A stretch of DNA of 64,000 bases, taken from Phytobacter ursingii. Lineage in GTDB: Bacteria; Pseudomonadota; Gammaproteobacteria; Enterobacterales; Enterobacteriaceae. Position 1 is the stretch's first letter, and each line of letters begins with the position of its first letter. Below the pieces are notes generated by a model that was not told the origin of the DNA, did no database searches, and saw only the letters and a list, made by a program, of their open reading frames with translations. The translations under genes were made by a program, and so were the position numbers. Positions 53,986 through 62,726 of this stretch are shown piece by piece. The stretch lies in contig CABDWT010000016.1 in NCBI GenBank assembly GCA_901456055.1, positions 558,001 to 622,000 of the forward strand. The letters are read 5' to 3'.

Positions 53986-54958
53986 AGATTTCACATTTAC
54001 CATTAAGCGCAGTCGCTTCGACGAAAATTATAACCCCGCGGCAAATACGCGCATTACGACTAACTTTGCCAATCTGGCCAGAGGCGATAACCGACAGGAA
54101 AACCTGCGCAATACATTAGTGATGATCGATAATCGCTTTAATGCCCTGGCCCACTGGGATAATCCCAAAAGCGATCGGTATTCGGTCGAACTTGAAATTA
54201 TCTCCGCAGAGATGACGATTGGCGCTCAAGAGGGTATTGCATTCCCGGCCATTGAAATCCTGGAAACGCATATTGTAGATAAGAAAACTAACGAACGTAG
54301 TGCGGGGATTGTCGGAAATAACTTCTCTTCATACGTGCGAGATTATGACTTTAGCGTATTGTTATTAGAACATAATAAAGACCAGGCCCGGTTTAGTCTT
54401 CCTGACAATTTTGGCGATTTGCATGGCAATATCTTCAAACATTTCGTCAACTCCAGTGCCTACAAAGCAAACTTTAAAAAGTCACCGGTCATCTGCCTGA
54501 GCGTGTCCAGCAAAGACATCTATCAGCGCACGGGCAATCAACACCCTGTATTGGGTATTGAATACCAGCCCAATGGTACATCGCTGACGGAGCAGTATTT
54601 CAACAAAATGGGCCTGCAGGTTCGCTATTTCATGCCGCAAAACAGCGTTGCGCCGCTGGCCTTTTATTTTTCGGGTGATTTACTGCGTGATTACACCAGC
54701 CTTGAGCTGATCAGTACCATCAGTACGATGGAGACGTTCCAGAAGATTTATCGCCCTGAAATTTACAATGCTAACGCTGTCGCCGGTCATTATTATCAGC
54801 CAGACCTGAATCATCAGGACTATTCATTAACCAAAATTGTCTATGACCGGGAAGAGCGCAGCCAGTTGGCAATCGAGCAGGGTAAGTTTACTGAAGAGCA
54901 CTTTATCAAACCCTACAAAAATATTCTTGAGCAATGGTCTGCTAACTACGCTCTCTAA
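53978..54958 (+). CDS. mesX: DUF1852 protein MesX, partner of methionine synthase MesD
   Basis: 326-residue DUF1852 protein. Its homologues are encoded beside and required for MesD, a core methionine synthase that works without folate and needs oxygen, as described in published work on folate-independent methionine synthases. No signal peptide or membrane segments. The sequence has SxDF/HD-rich patches but I cannot name a catalytic site. It is 27 bases upstream of mesD on the same strand. Function assigned by family and context. Confidence 0.82.
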   Translation: MNKDFTFTIKRSRFDENYNPAANTRITTNFANLARGDNRQENLRNTLVMIDNRFNALAHWDNPKSDRYSVELEIISAEMTIGAQEGIAFPAIEILETHIVDKKTNERSAGIVGNNFSSYVRDYDFSVLLLEHNKDQARFSLPDNFGDLHGNIFKHFVNSSAYKANFKKSPVICLSVSSKDIYQRTGNQHPVLGIEYQPNGTSLTEQYFNKMGLQVRYFMPQNSVAPLAFYFSGDLLRDYTSLELISTISTMETFQKIYRPEIYNANAVAGHYYQPDLNHQDYSLTKIVYDREERSQLAIEQGKFTEEHFIKPYKNILEQWSANYAL

Positions 54959-54985
54959 TTAATCGAGACTAAAAGGTCATTTATT

Positions 54986-56017
54986 ATGAAAACATTGCTC
55001 CCCACGTCAACTGCGGGCAGTTTGCCGAAACCGTCCTGGCTGGCCGAGCCAGAAAAATTGTGGTCCCCCTGGAAATTACACAATGAAGAGCTCATTGAAG
55101 GGAAAAAAGATGCCCTCAGTTTATCTCTCTACGATCAATTGCGGGCAGGGATTGATATCGTCAGTGATGGTGAACAAACGCGCCAGCATTTTGTGACAAC
55201 GTTTATTGAACACCTCAGCGGCGTTGATTTTGAAAAACGTGAGACCGTCAGAATTCGTAATCGCTATGAGGCGAGCGTGCCGACCGTGGTGGGTGAGGTA
55301 GCGCGTCAACAACCGGTTTTTGTTGAAGATGCCAGATTCTTACGGCAACTGACTAAACAGCCGATCAAATGGGCGCTGCCCGGGCCGATGACGATGATCG
55401 ATACGCTCTACGATGCCCATTACAAAAGCCGCGAAAAACTGGCCTGGGAATTTGCCAAAATCCTCAATCAGGAAGCAAAAGAATTAGAGGCGGCGGGTGT
55501 TGATATTATCCAGTTTGATGAGCCTGCCTTTAATGTATTCTTTGACGAGGTCAATGACTGGGGTGTCGCCGCATTAGAAAGAGCCATTGAAGGGCTGAAA
55601 TGTGAAACGGCGGTACACATCTGCTACGGCTATGGTATTAAAGCCAATACTGACTGGAAAAAGACACTGGGCTCTGAGTGGCGACAATATGAAGAGGCGT
55701 TTCCGAAATTGCAGACCTCAAATATCGATATTATCTCGCTGGAATGCCATAACTCGCGCGTACCTATGGATCTGCTGGAACTGATTCGCGGTAAGAAAGT
55801 GATGGTGGGGGCGATTGACGTGGCAACGTCTGCCATTGAGACGCCTGAAGAGGTCGCCAGTACGCTGCGCAAAGCCCTACAATTTGTTGATGCCGATAAG
55901 CTTTATCCTTCAACTAACTGTGGCATGACGCCTTTGCCGCGTCGGGTAGCCAATGGTAAGCTCAATGCCTTAAGCGCAGGTGCGGAAATCATCCGCCGTG
56001 AACTGTCGGGCAAATAA
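54986..56017 (+). CDS. mesD: MesD, MetE C-terminal-like methionine synthase core
   Basis: 343-residue protein homologous to only the C-terminal catalytic half of cobalamin-independent methionine synthase MetE. The zinc ligands are in place: His211 and Cys213 (AVHICYGYG), Glu253 (SLECHNSR) and Cys312 (STNCGMTPL). The homocysteine-binding DEP motif is at 178-180 (IQFDEPAF). There is no N-terminal folate-binding half, so folate is probably not the methyl donor. MesX precedes it. Starts after GAAAGGT (AAAAGG) spacing 8. Confidence 0.85.
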   Translation: MKTLLPTSTAGSLPKPSWLAEPEKLWSPWKLHNEELIEGKKDALSLSLYDQLRAGIDIVSDGEQTRQHFVTTFIEHLSGVDFEKRETVRIRNRYEASVPTVVGEVARQQPVFVEDARFLRQLTKQPIKWALPGPMTMIDTLYDAHYKSREKLAWEFAKILNQEAKELEAAGVDIIQFDEPAFNVFFDEVNDWGVAALERAIEGLKCETAVHICYGYGIKANTDWKKTLGSEWRQYEEAFPKLQTSNIDIISLECHNSRVPMDLLELIRGKKVMVGAIDVATSAIETPEEVASTLRKALQFVDADKLYPSTNCGMTPLPRRVANGKLNALSAGAEIIRRELSGK

Positions 56018-56437
56018 CGTTACCCGTCAGGGACGTTTTACACGCGCAGTCCGGTCCTATGGGGGATCAATCGTTTTTTTGTCTGAATAGCCGGACTGCG
56101 TATTATCTGAGATTGCCGTTAACATGGATGAAGCATGGCGACTGCTTACCTCCAGCCACATAACACAATAAATATCTCGTATATAATATATTTTCCTCAT
56201 CTGCATGTAATTAACAACAAGCTTGCTGCGACTTGATTTATTGCATGTTATACCCTGGCGATAAAAACGTATTTTATATGTAAAATCCCCTCTTAAAATT
56301 AAAATGTAAAAAACAATTTAACGCCGCTTAATATTGAGTAAGTGTTCCTTAACTGAAATTTTTACTGTTGCCGATATAAAGATAAGCATTCCAGCGCCGA
56401 TAAAAATAAAACCGCATTTGCGCTGATGAGGCTAAAC
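56018..56437. other. Intergenic region mesD to second chemoreceptor
   Basis: 420 AT-rich bases. A 10-bp inverted repeat CGCAGTCCGG (56045-56054) and CCGGACTGCG (56091-56100) lies just after mesD; it may fold but lacks a T tract. A sigma-28 promoter lies at its right end. No gene seen. Confidence 0.6.
56377..56403 (+). promoter_or_regulatory. Sigma-28 (FliA) promoter of the second chemoreceptor gene
   Basis: TAAAGATA-N11-GCCGATAA: exact -10 and 6 of 8 in the -35 of the FliA consensus, 35 bases before the start codon. Confidence 0.88.
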
Positions 56438-57976
56438 ATGACCATTCTTAAGAAACTGACATTAATATTTATTTTTTCAATTGTGATAATGATCACCCTT
56501 GGTGGACTTAGCCTGAAAGCGCTCAATAACGCACAAGACCGGTTCGAATATGTGACAACAAATAGTATGCCGAGCATCAGTAAACTCAGTGAAGCTCTGC
56601 TACACAGGGAAGAGGCGAGGCGTCAGATTCTCATGTCATTGTTGGTAAATGACAAAGAAGTGTTTGAAAAACATATCGCTACGGCGACCAGTGAGTTAAA
56701 TCAAGTTCAAAGCATATTGAATGAATATCAATCAAAACTCGTTTCGGACCAACAAGATGGTGAATTAATTAAAAAAACCATCCGCACGTTTGAAGAATAT
56801 AAAGCAAAAGTGGCTGACATGAAAAATGTCTATGAGAAAGACGGTGTTGATGCCGCCAGATTACTGGTATCTGACGGGGGCGCAACGGCCATCGCTTCTG
56901 TAGCGCTTAGCGCGGCGATACAAGAAATGCTGGAGTATAATTATAAAATCGCTGTTAATTATGCCGAAGACAACCATAATCAGTATCATGAAACTGTGTG
57001 GTTCCTGAGTATTATAATTATTTCTGCAGTCGTAGTGATCACCTTTTTCTCATGGCAAATTTTGACATATCTGAAAAAAGGATTGCGCGCCCTTCAGGAA
57101 AGTATGTCCACCATCAGTGAGACGCTGAATCTTACCCTTCGCTTAAACATTGATAAAAATGATGAGCTTGGTATGACGGCAAAAAGTTTTAATGGGCTGG
57201 TTGAGAAAATCAGAGGGGCATTAGCAAGCGTAAAAGATGCCAGCAAAGAAGTCGATACCGCGGCGAATGAAATAGCCATGAGTAACGACGATCTCTCTTC
57301 ACGAACTGAATCCCAGGCCTCTTCTCTGGAGGAGACGGCGGCAAGTATGAATGAGCTGTCAGTTACCGTGAGTCATAATATGGATAACGCCAAACAAGCG
57401 AATGCGTTTATTGGGCAAGTCCAGTCGATAGTCAATGAAAGCCATCAGGAACTTGGCGCTCTGAAAGGGTCTATTGACGATATTTCCTTATCTTCCAGCA
57501 AGATTGCAGAAATTACATCCATCATTGACGGCATCGCTTTTCAAACCAATATCCTTGCGCTTAACGCAGCAGTGGAAGCGGCTCGTGCCGGGGAGCAAGG
57601 GAAAGGGTTCGCCGTCGTGGCCGGCGAAGTGCGTTCGTTATCTCAGCGTTCTTCCGTTGCCGCCCGCGATATTCGCGACTTAATTGAAGAGGCGCTGAAA
57701 AATATTAATAAAGGCGTGGTGTATGCAGCCAGTGTCACGACGAAGATGAATAATGCCCTGGGCATGGTAGATGAAACGACACAGCTCATTAACCAGGTGA
57801 ATCACTCTTCCAGCGAACAGAGTCATGGCATTGAACAGGTCAACGTTGCCGTAAGCCAGATGGAAGGTAACTTGCAGCAAAATGCGGCGATGGTAGAACA
57901 GATGGCCACCGCAGCAAACTCGTTAAGTCAGCAGGCTGGCACACTCTTACGTGAAGTGGAAGCATTCCACTTATAA
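56438..57976 (+). CDS. Methyl-accepting chemotaxis protein with four-helix-bundle sensor
   Basis: 512-residue receptor with TM1 about 7-28, a periplasmic segment resembling 4HB_MCP sensors, TM2 about 190-212, HAMP, and the hairpin [35 protein letters not shown]. It ends LREVEAFHL and lacks the NWETF pentapeptide, so adaptation may depend on other receptors. AT-rich codons in the first half (Lys/Ile/Asn) differ from the neighbours, suggesting transfer. The ATG at 56438 has GAGG upstream. Confidence 0.88.
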   Translation: MTILKKLTLIFIFSIVIMITLGGLSLKALNNAQDRFEYVTTNSMPSISKLSEALLHREEARRQILMSLLVNDKEVFEKHIATATSELNQVQSILNEYQSKLVSDQQDGELIKKTIRTFEEYKAKVADMKNVYEKDGVDAARLLVSDGGATAIASVALSAAIQEMLEYNYKIAVNYAEDNHNQYHETVWFLSIIIISAVVVITFFSWQILTYLKKGLRALQESMSTISETLNLTLRLNIDKNDELGMTAKSFNGLVEKIRGALASVKDASKEVDTAANEIAMSNDDLSSRTESQASSLEETAASMNELSVTVSHNMDNAKQANAFIGQVQSIVNESHQELGALKGSIDDISLSSSKIAEITSIIDGIAFQTNILALNAAVEAARAGEQGKGFAVVAGEVRSLSQRSSVAARDIRDLIEEALKNINKGVVYAASVTTKMNNALGMVDETTQLINQVNHSSSEQSHGIEQVNVAVSQMEGNLQQNAAMVEQMATAANSLSQQAGTLLREVEAFHL

Positions 57977-58090
57977 GGGCGTCTGATAGACGATTTATTA
58001 ATAGCAGACCTGCTTATGCCCGTGTCGTGCCAGACGCCAACAAAGACACGGAGCAGGCCTGCTTAGCGGATGTCAGGCCGGAATGGCTGA

Positions 58091-59056
58091 CTATAAATCA
58101 ATCACCAGTTCTCCGGAGTGGCTCCGCGAGCAGCACAGCGCGACATGTTGCGCGGCCGCGGATTTCTCTGCGGGTGATTGCACGGTATCCCGGTGATCGA
58201 CAACCCCCTCCAGCACCGGCGTCAGGCAGGCTCCGCAGATCCCCATTTCGCAGGAAAGCGGCACTGCCACGCCATTATCCTGCAGCACCTGCGCGATGCT
58301 CTTGTTGGCCGGTACGGGCCACTTCTCCCCGCTGGACGCCAGGGTAATCGTAAAGGTGGCTTCATTCTGTGCCGTCGACGTCGGGGTAACGGGCGCAAAG
58401 GCTTCGCTGTGGATATGCGTCTGCGCCCAGCCTTTTTTCACCGCAGCGTCCCTGACTGCCGCCATAAACCCCACTGGCCCACAGGTATAAATGCGCTCTC
58501 CGCCGTCGGGAGCAGGAAGGAGGGTCGCCAGCGTCTGACGCGGGCTATCGCCCTCAGCAGAACAATGCACCACGCAAATGCCATGTCTGAGTGGCCGGGA
58601 GAGCTCGCGCAAAAATGCGGCCTCTTCCCGACGTTTGACGAAGTAGTGCAAGACATACGGCGTACCTGCGGCTTCCCGTTGCAGCAGCATCGCATACAGA
58701 GGGGTAATGCCTATCCCGGCCGCCAGCAGCAGAACCGGGCCATCGTCGCGCAGGGCGAACAGGTTGCGCGGCGCGGAAATCATCAGCCTCTGGCCGGGAC
58801 GAAGCGTCTGGTGAACATAGCGTGAGCCGCCACGCGATGCATTCTCCTGCGCCACGCAAATAAGATAACTCTCCGCTCTGCTTTCGCCGGTCAGGGAATA
58901 CTGGCGGATCAGGCCGCAGGGCAGATGGACATCAATGTGGGCACCCGGCTCCCAGCCGGGGAGAGGTTCTTGACTGGCGCTAACCAGTCGCACGGCCAGA
59001 CTCTTGTCACCCTGGCGCCACAGCCCGTCAACCACCACGTTCAGCATCTCGTTCAT
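58091..59056 (-). CDS. hpxE: Rieske oxygenase reductase component HpxE
   Basis: 321-residue PDR/VanB-type reductase: FMN-binding barrel with RQYSLTGE (about residue 52), NAD domain with GIGITPLYAM and YTCGPVGFM, and C-terminal plant-type [2Fe-2S] domain CEMGICGACLTPVLEG ... CCSRS. It passes electrons from NADH to HpxD. In Klebsiella hpxDE is needed to oxidise hypoxanthine to xanthine. Starts 8 bases after the hpxD stop; ATG 59056 is preceded by GAGGTG. Confidence 0.87.
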   Translation of the reverse strand: MNEMLNVVVDGLWRQGDKSLAVRLVSASQEPLPGWEPGAHIDVHLPCGLIRQYSLTGESRAESYLICVAQENASRGGSRYVHQTLRPGQRLMISAPRNLFALRDDGPVLLLAAGIGITPLYAMLLQREAAGTPYVLHYFVKRREEAAFLRELSRPLRHGICVVHCSAEGDSPRQTLATLLPAPDGGERIYTCGPVGFMAAVRDAAVKKGWAQTHIHSEAFAPVTPTSTAQNEATFTITLASSGEKWPVPANKSIAQVLQDNGVAVPLSCEMGICGACLTPVLEGVVDHRDTVQSPAEKSAAAQHVALCCSRSHSGELVIDL

Positions 59057-59064
59057 GGGACACC

Positions 59065-60102
59065 TCATACCAGGAAAAACTCGCCAAAGCCCATTTTTTT
59101 CAGGCCACGGCGATAGGCAATCGAACTTCTGTCTGCCGGAATATGGGCTTCCAGCGTCAGATCCAGCGGTAACCTTTCCGGACGCTGGGTTTCTACCATC
59201 AGGCGATCTTCTTCAAATACGCGCAGATTAAAGGCATGGACATCCTCGACCGGGACATGCAGGTCGAAATTGCGCGCGATAGGCGCGAACATGCGGGTCA
59301 CACGCGAAGAAACCGGCGATGCGGCATTCATAATCACCAGGCGCGCTTCGCCGGGAAAATGGATCGTCAGCGTAGCGGTAAAGGGCAGATGCATTTCAAA
59401 ATGACGCAGCCACTGAAAACCCTCCGGCGCCTGATGTTGAGAACTTGCCGGATAATTGCCTACCGAACTCCAGTAATCGGCGATAAACCCGAACTCGGTT
59501 TCCTGCGGGCTATAATCGGGGACGACCTGGTTACTGGCATCGGCAAAGGTTGCCGTGTGGATCCAGGCGAAATGGGCAACATCCAGAAACCCTTCCACCT
59601 GCCGTCCGGCAAAACCGTTCACTTCAAAGGCCGGGCAGTTAATCTGCTGAAAACCAGCGTCATCCCAGTGGGGCATGGTTGGTAGCGGCTGGGGGTTTTC
59701 CGCGTCAAACGCCAGACATGTCCAGATCAGGCCGTAGCGCTCTTCAACCGCATAAGTTAGCAGGTTGAGCTTTGCCGGGACCGCCTGACCGGGGCTGGAG
59801 GGGATGCGGTTGCAGCGCCCATCCTCACCGAAACGCAGCCCGTGGTAGGGACAGACGATACCTTCGTCATCGTGAAAACCGAGCGTCAGCGGCACACCGC
59901 GATGCGGGCAGACATCACGGGCGACCACCACCTGACCTTTCACGCGATAAATCACCAACTGCTCATCAAGCAGCGTGGCCTTCACCGGCGCGGCGCCAAT
60001 GTCACAGGCGCGGGCGACGGGATGCCAGCATTTTGCCAGCCGTAACCAGTCCTCCGGTTCGAAGGTGCAATGGGCGGGTGGGGTGGGGAGTACTGTTTTC
60101 AT
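59065..60102 (-). CDS. hpxD: Rieske non-heme iron oxygenase HpxD
   Basis: 345-residue oxygenase. Rieske cluster C-x-H-x16-C-x2-H (CPHRG near residue 65 to CPYHG near 86). Mononuclear iron ligands in the D-x2-H-x4-H motif DVAHFAWIH (about residue 175). VanA-like fold with C-terminal helix. First gene of hpxDE, divergent from hpxR. Starts: ATG 60102 is preferred (AGGAAGG 6 bases upstream) over ATG 60108. Substrate hypoxanthine is by analogy with Klebsiella. Confidence 0.88.
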   Translation of the reverse strand: MKTVLPTPPAHCTFEPEDWLRLAKCWHPVARACDIGAAPVKATLLDEQLVIYRVKGQVVVARDVCPHRGVPLTLGFHDDEGIVCPYHGLRFGEDGRCNRIPSSPGQAVPAKLNLLTYAVEERYGLIWTCLAFDAENPQPLPTMPHWDDAGFQQINCPAFEVNGFAGRQVEGFLDVAHFAWIHTATFADASNQVVPDYSPQETEFGFIADYWSSVGNYPASSQHQAPEGFQWLRHFEMHLPFTATLTIHFPGEARLVIMNAASPVSSRVTRMFAPIARNFDLHVPVEDVHAFNLRVFEEDRLMVETQRPERLPLDLTLEAHIPADRSSIAYRRGLKKMGFGEFFLV

Positions 60103-60229
60103 GGTCATCCTTCCTGCTCACAGAAAAGCAATTGTTTAATTGTTGTAACTTTATTGTTGTCATATTAAGGTGTGCACATCCATCACCATTAATTCACTCC
60201 TCCGTTGCAAAAAACTGTACAGGTGCTGC

Positions 60230-61153
60230 ATGAGTCCCTTTTCACGTTTCGCCCTCTATTTCGCCGAAGTTGCCCGTAGCGGCAGTCTGCGACGCGCCGC
60301 AGAAAAACTGCATATCTCCCCTTCAGCCATTAACCGGCAGATCCTGCAGGCTGAGGAGCAGTTCGGTACGCCGTTGTTTGAACGGCTTCCGGAAGGCTTA
60401 CGCATGACCACTGCGGGAGAATTGCTTTATGACAACCTGCTGCGCTGGCGAAAGGAGTTTCAGCTTACCCGGCAGAAATTTGATGAGTTGCAGGGGCTCA
60501 AACGCGGTACGGTCAGCGTGGGGATGGTGCAGGCGCTGGCTGAGGGAAGTTTTGCCAGCGCGCTGGCCGATATTATTAGCGGGCAACCCTGGCTGGAGCT
60601 GCTGTTACAGGTGGCGGACAGCCACACCGTCAGCCAGAAAGTGCGGCAGGCCGATCTCGATTTTGGCTTGATCCTCGATCCGGAAGGTCAAACAGGGCTG
60701 AACGTGCTGGCATTTGCTGAACTGGAGATGGGGGTTGTGATGCGCACGGATCATGAAATGGCCCAGGCATCGGTATTGTCGCTGGGTGAGCTGAGCGATG
60801 CGCGTCATATTCTGCCCGGCGCCCCGCTGATTGTGCATGATCGGGTAGGCATGCTCTATCGGCACTACGATCTGGCGCCGACGAACACCATCAATTGCAA
60901 CGATATCCGGCTTATCAAATCGCTGGTGTTAAAAGGTAGCGGCGTCACGGTGCTGAGCCTGCTGGATGTGCTGGATGAAGTGAAGAGCGGGCAACTGGCG
61001 TTTGTCCCGCTGCGTAACAAACTGTTGCGCCCACTGACGCTGGCGCTGTGCACCGCGCCGTCGCGCCAGCTTTCCCGCCCGGCGCAAATGGTTATCCAGA
61101 AGCTGACCACAGTGATGGAGGAGATGCAGATACTGCACCCGCCGTTGGTCTGA
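60230..61153 (+). CDS. hpxR: LysR-family activator HpxR
   Basis: 307-residue LTTR; helix-turn-helix in FALYFAEVARSGSLRRAAEKLHISPSAINRQILQ, effector domain from about residue 90 (GTVSVGMVQALAEGSF). Placed between hpxDE and hpxO exactly as hpxR of Klebsiella, where it activates hpxDE in response to hypoxanthine. ATG 60230 has AGGTG 5 bases upstream; the earlier in-frame start (60170) lies in the hpxD promoter. Confidence 0.85.
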   Translation: MSPFSRFALYFAEVARSGSLRRAAEKLHISPSAINRQILQAEEQFGTPLFERLPEGLRMTTAGELLYDNLLRWRKEFQLTRQKFDELQGLKRGTVSVGMVQALAEGSFASALADIISGQPWLELLLQVADSHTVSQKVRQADLDFGLILDPEGQTGLNVLAFAELEMGVVMRTDHEMAQASVLSLGELSDARHILPGAPLIVHDRVGMLYRHYDLAPTNTINCNDIRLIKSLVLKGSGVTVLSLLDVLDEVKSGQLAFVPLRNKLLRPLTLALCTAPSRQLSRPAQMVIQKLTTVMEEMQILHPPLV

Positions 61154-61154
61154 T

Positions 61155-61282
61155 CCCCGGTGGCGCTGTCGCTTACCGGGGCTACGGAGCATTGCTGTCT
61201 GCGGGAGGGTAGCCCGGACAAGGCGCCGTGCGCCGCCGCCGGGAAGACCCCCCGGTGGCGCTGTCGCTTACCGGGGCTACGG
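61155..61282. repeat. REP/BIME-like repeat cluster
   Basis: Two identical 33-base units start at 61155 and 61250 (each begins CCCCGGTGGCGCTGTCGC and ends GGGGCTACGG). Between them lies one inverted relative (61209-61243, TAGCCCGGACAAGGCGCC...). This direct-inverted-direct layout in the gap between the hpxR and hpxO stops is typical of enteric REP elements. Confidence 0.85.
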
Positions 61283-61304
61283 GCTATCGCTGTCTGCGCG
61301 CTGA

Positions 61305-62459
61305 TTACCCTAATGGCCCACCCTGAATGGTATCGCACAGGCCGTTGATAATGCGCTCGCCGCTCTCTTCTTTAAGTTCCTGATACCAGGCCTGCGTCAG
61401 CGCCATATCCTTGCCATGCGTGATATCGCAGCGTTTGCGCGCCTTGAGCACCAGATCGCGCACCCGGTCACAGCGCTGCGCTTCATACTCGCGCAACGCG
61501 TGTTCAATGTTGGTCTGCTTACGGAACATCTCCCCCAGCACTACCGCATCTTCCATTGCCGCGCAGCCGCCCTGGCCGATATCCGGCGTCGTGCTGTGCC
61601 CGGCATCGCCCAGCAAGGCCACTTTGCCACGCACCAGTTTATCGAATGGTTCGATATCATGGATCTCAATGCGGTTGGTGGTTTGTGGATCAAGGGCGGC
61701 GATCAGCCGCTGAACCGGCGGCGCCCAGCCGCTAAAATAGCGCCTCAGATCATCACGCAGCGTGGTGCGATCTTCGGCAAGCCCGGCAGGCAAAGGTACA
61801 TCGAAGAAAAAATAAAAGCGCCCATCTGAAACCGGCATCAGCGAGACCCGTTTGCCTTCGCCGACAAACGTTGTCCACTGTTCCGCAGGGGCAATGGCTT
61901 CGTCGATGCGGACCAGACCATTCCAGTTGACGTAACCCGCGTAGCGGCGTTGTGGCGTATAGCCCAGCACATAGGGACGCAGCGCCGAATGGCTGCCGTC
62001 GGCGGCAATCAGAAAATCACCGTGCGCAGTGCTGCCATCGGTAAACCACGCGGTAACGCCGTCGGCGTTCTCTTCCACGCCGCTGACCCGCTTGCCAAAC
62101 TGCACATTAGCGCGTCCCCAATAATTGAGCATTTCGCGCTGCAACTCCGCGCGCGATACCGGGCACGGACGACCACCAACCCGTTCGACCAGGGGAGCAA
62201 GGCTAAACTGCGTCAGGGTTTCGCCCTGACGGTAATCTCGATAGGCCATAGAGCGCATCGGCCCGCCGTAAGTCTCCATCATCTCGCCCATACCCAGATG
62301 ACACATGCACTTCACGCCGTTGGGCCAGATGGAAATTGCCGCGCCGACGGGCTTAATCTCTTTTACCGCCTCAAAAACGTCACAGGCAATGCCTGCATTT
62401 TTTAACGCGACGGCAGCGCTCAACCCGCCTATACCTGCGCCAATCACCAGTGCTTTCAT
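61305..62459 (-). CDS. hpxO: FAD-dependent urate hydroxylase HpxO
   Basis: 384-residue flavoprotein monooxygenase converting urate to 5-hydroxyisourate with NADH and O2. FAD-binding GAGIGGLSAA at residues 7-16; the second FAD motif GDAGHSTTPDIGQGGCAAMED (about residue 285); middle DG motif DFLIAADGSHSALR. Same length as Klebsiella HpxO. SD AAGGAG before ATG 62459. Divergent from hpxP. Distinct from the cofactor-free uricase of other organisms. Confidence 0.92.
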   Translation of the reverse strand: MKALVIGAGIGGLSAAVALKNAGIACDVFEAVKEIKPVGAAISIWPNGVKCMCHLGMGEMMETYGGPMRSMAYRDYRQGETLTQFSLAPLVERVGGRPCPVSRAELQREMLNYWGRANVQFGKRVSGVEENADGVTAWFTDGSTAHGDFLIAADGSHSALRPYVLGYTPQRRYAGYVNWNGLVRIDEAIAPAEQWTTFVGEGKRVSLMPVSDGRFYFFFDVPLPAGLAEDRTTLRDDLRRYFSGWAPPVQRLIAALDPQTTNRIEIHDIEPFDKLVRGKVALLGDAGHSTTPDIGQGGCAAMEDAVVLGEMFRKQTNIEHALREYEAQRCDRVRDLVLKARKRCDITHGKDMALTQAWYQELKEESGERIINGLCDTIQGGPLG

Positions 62460-62671
62460 TCTGCTCTCCTTTTATCTGCCTGAAAGAGATTCAGCAATTT
62501 ACGTACCAGGATGTCCGCAGGCGTAAAAGCAGGGTAAATCAACCAATGCACCATTTTGTTGCACTATTGTTGTGCGTATTTGCATTAGTGTTGCCTTTTT
62601 GTGAATCAAAAATTTCTCTATAGAATATGCGGAATCGAAAGTTTCACTGCGGTGTCAGGGATTATTGACTC

Positions 62672-62687
62672 TGGCCTGCTTTGTGCA
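62672..62687 (+). promoter_or_regulatory. Probable sigma-54 promoter of hpxP
   Basis: TGGCCTGCTTTGTGCA has the invariant GG and GC separated by 10 bases and fits TGGCAC-N5-TTGCW at most positions. The transcription start would be about 62698, 29 bases before hpxP. Nitrogen control of hpx genes is known in Klebsiella. Confidence 0.5.
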
Positions 62688-62726
62688 TCAGGCCGTTGAC
62701 GCTAATCGATAACAGGATGCAAGACC

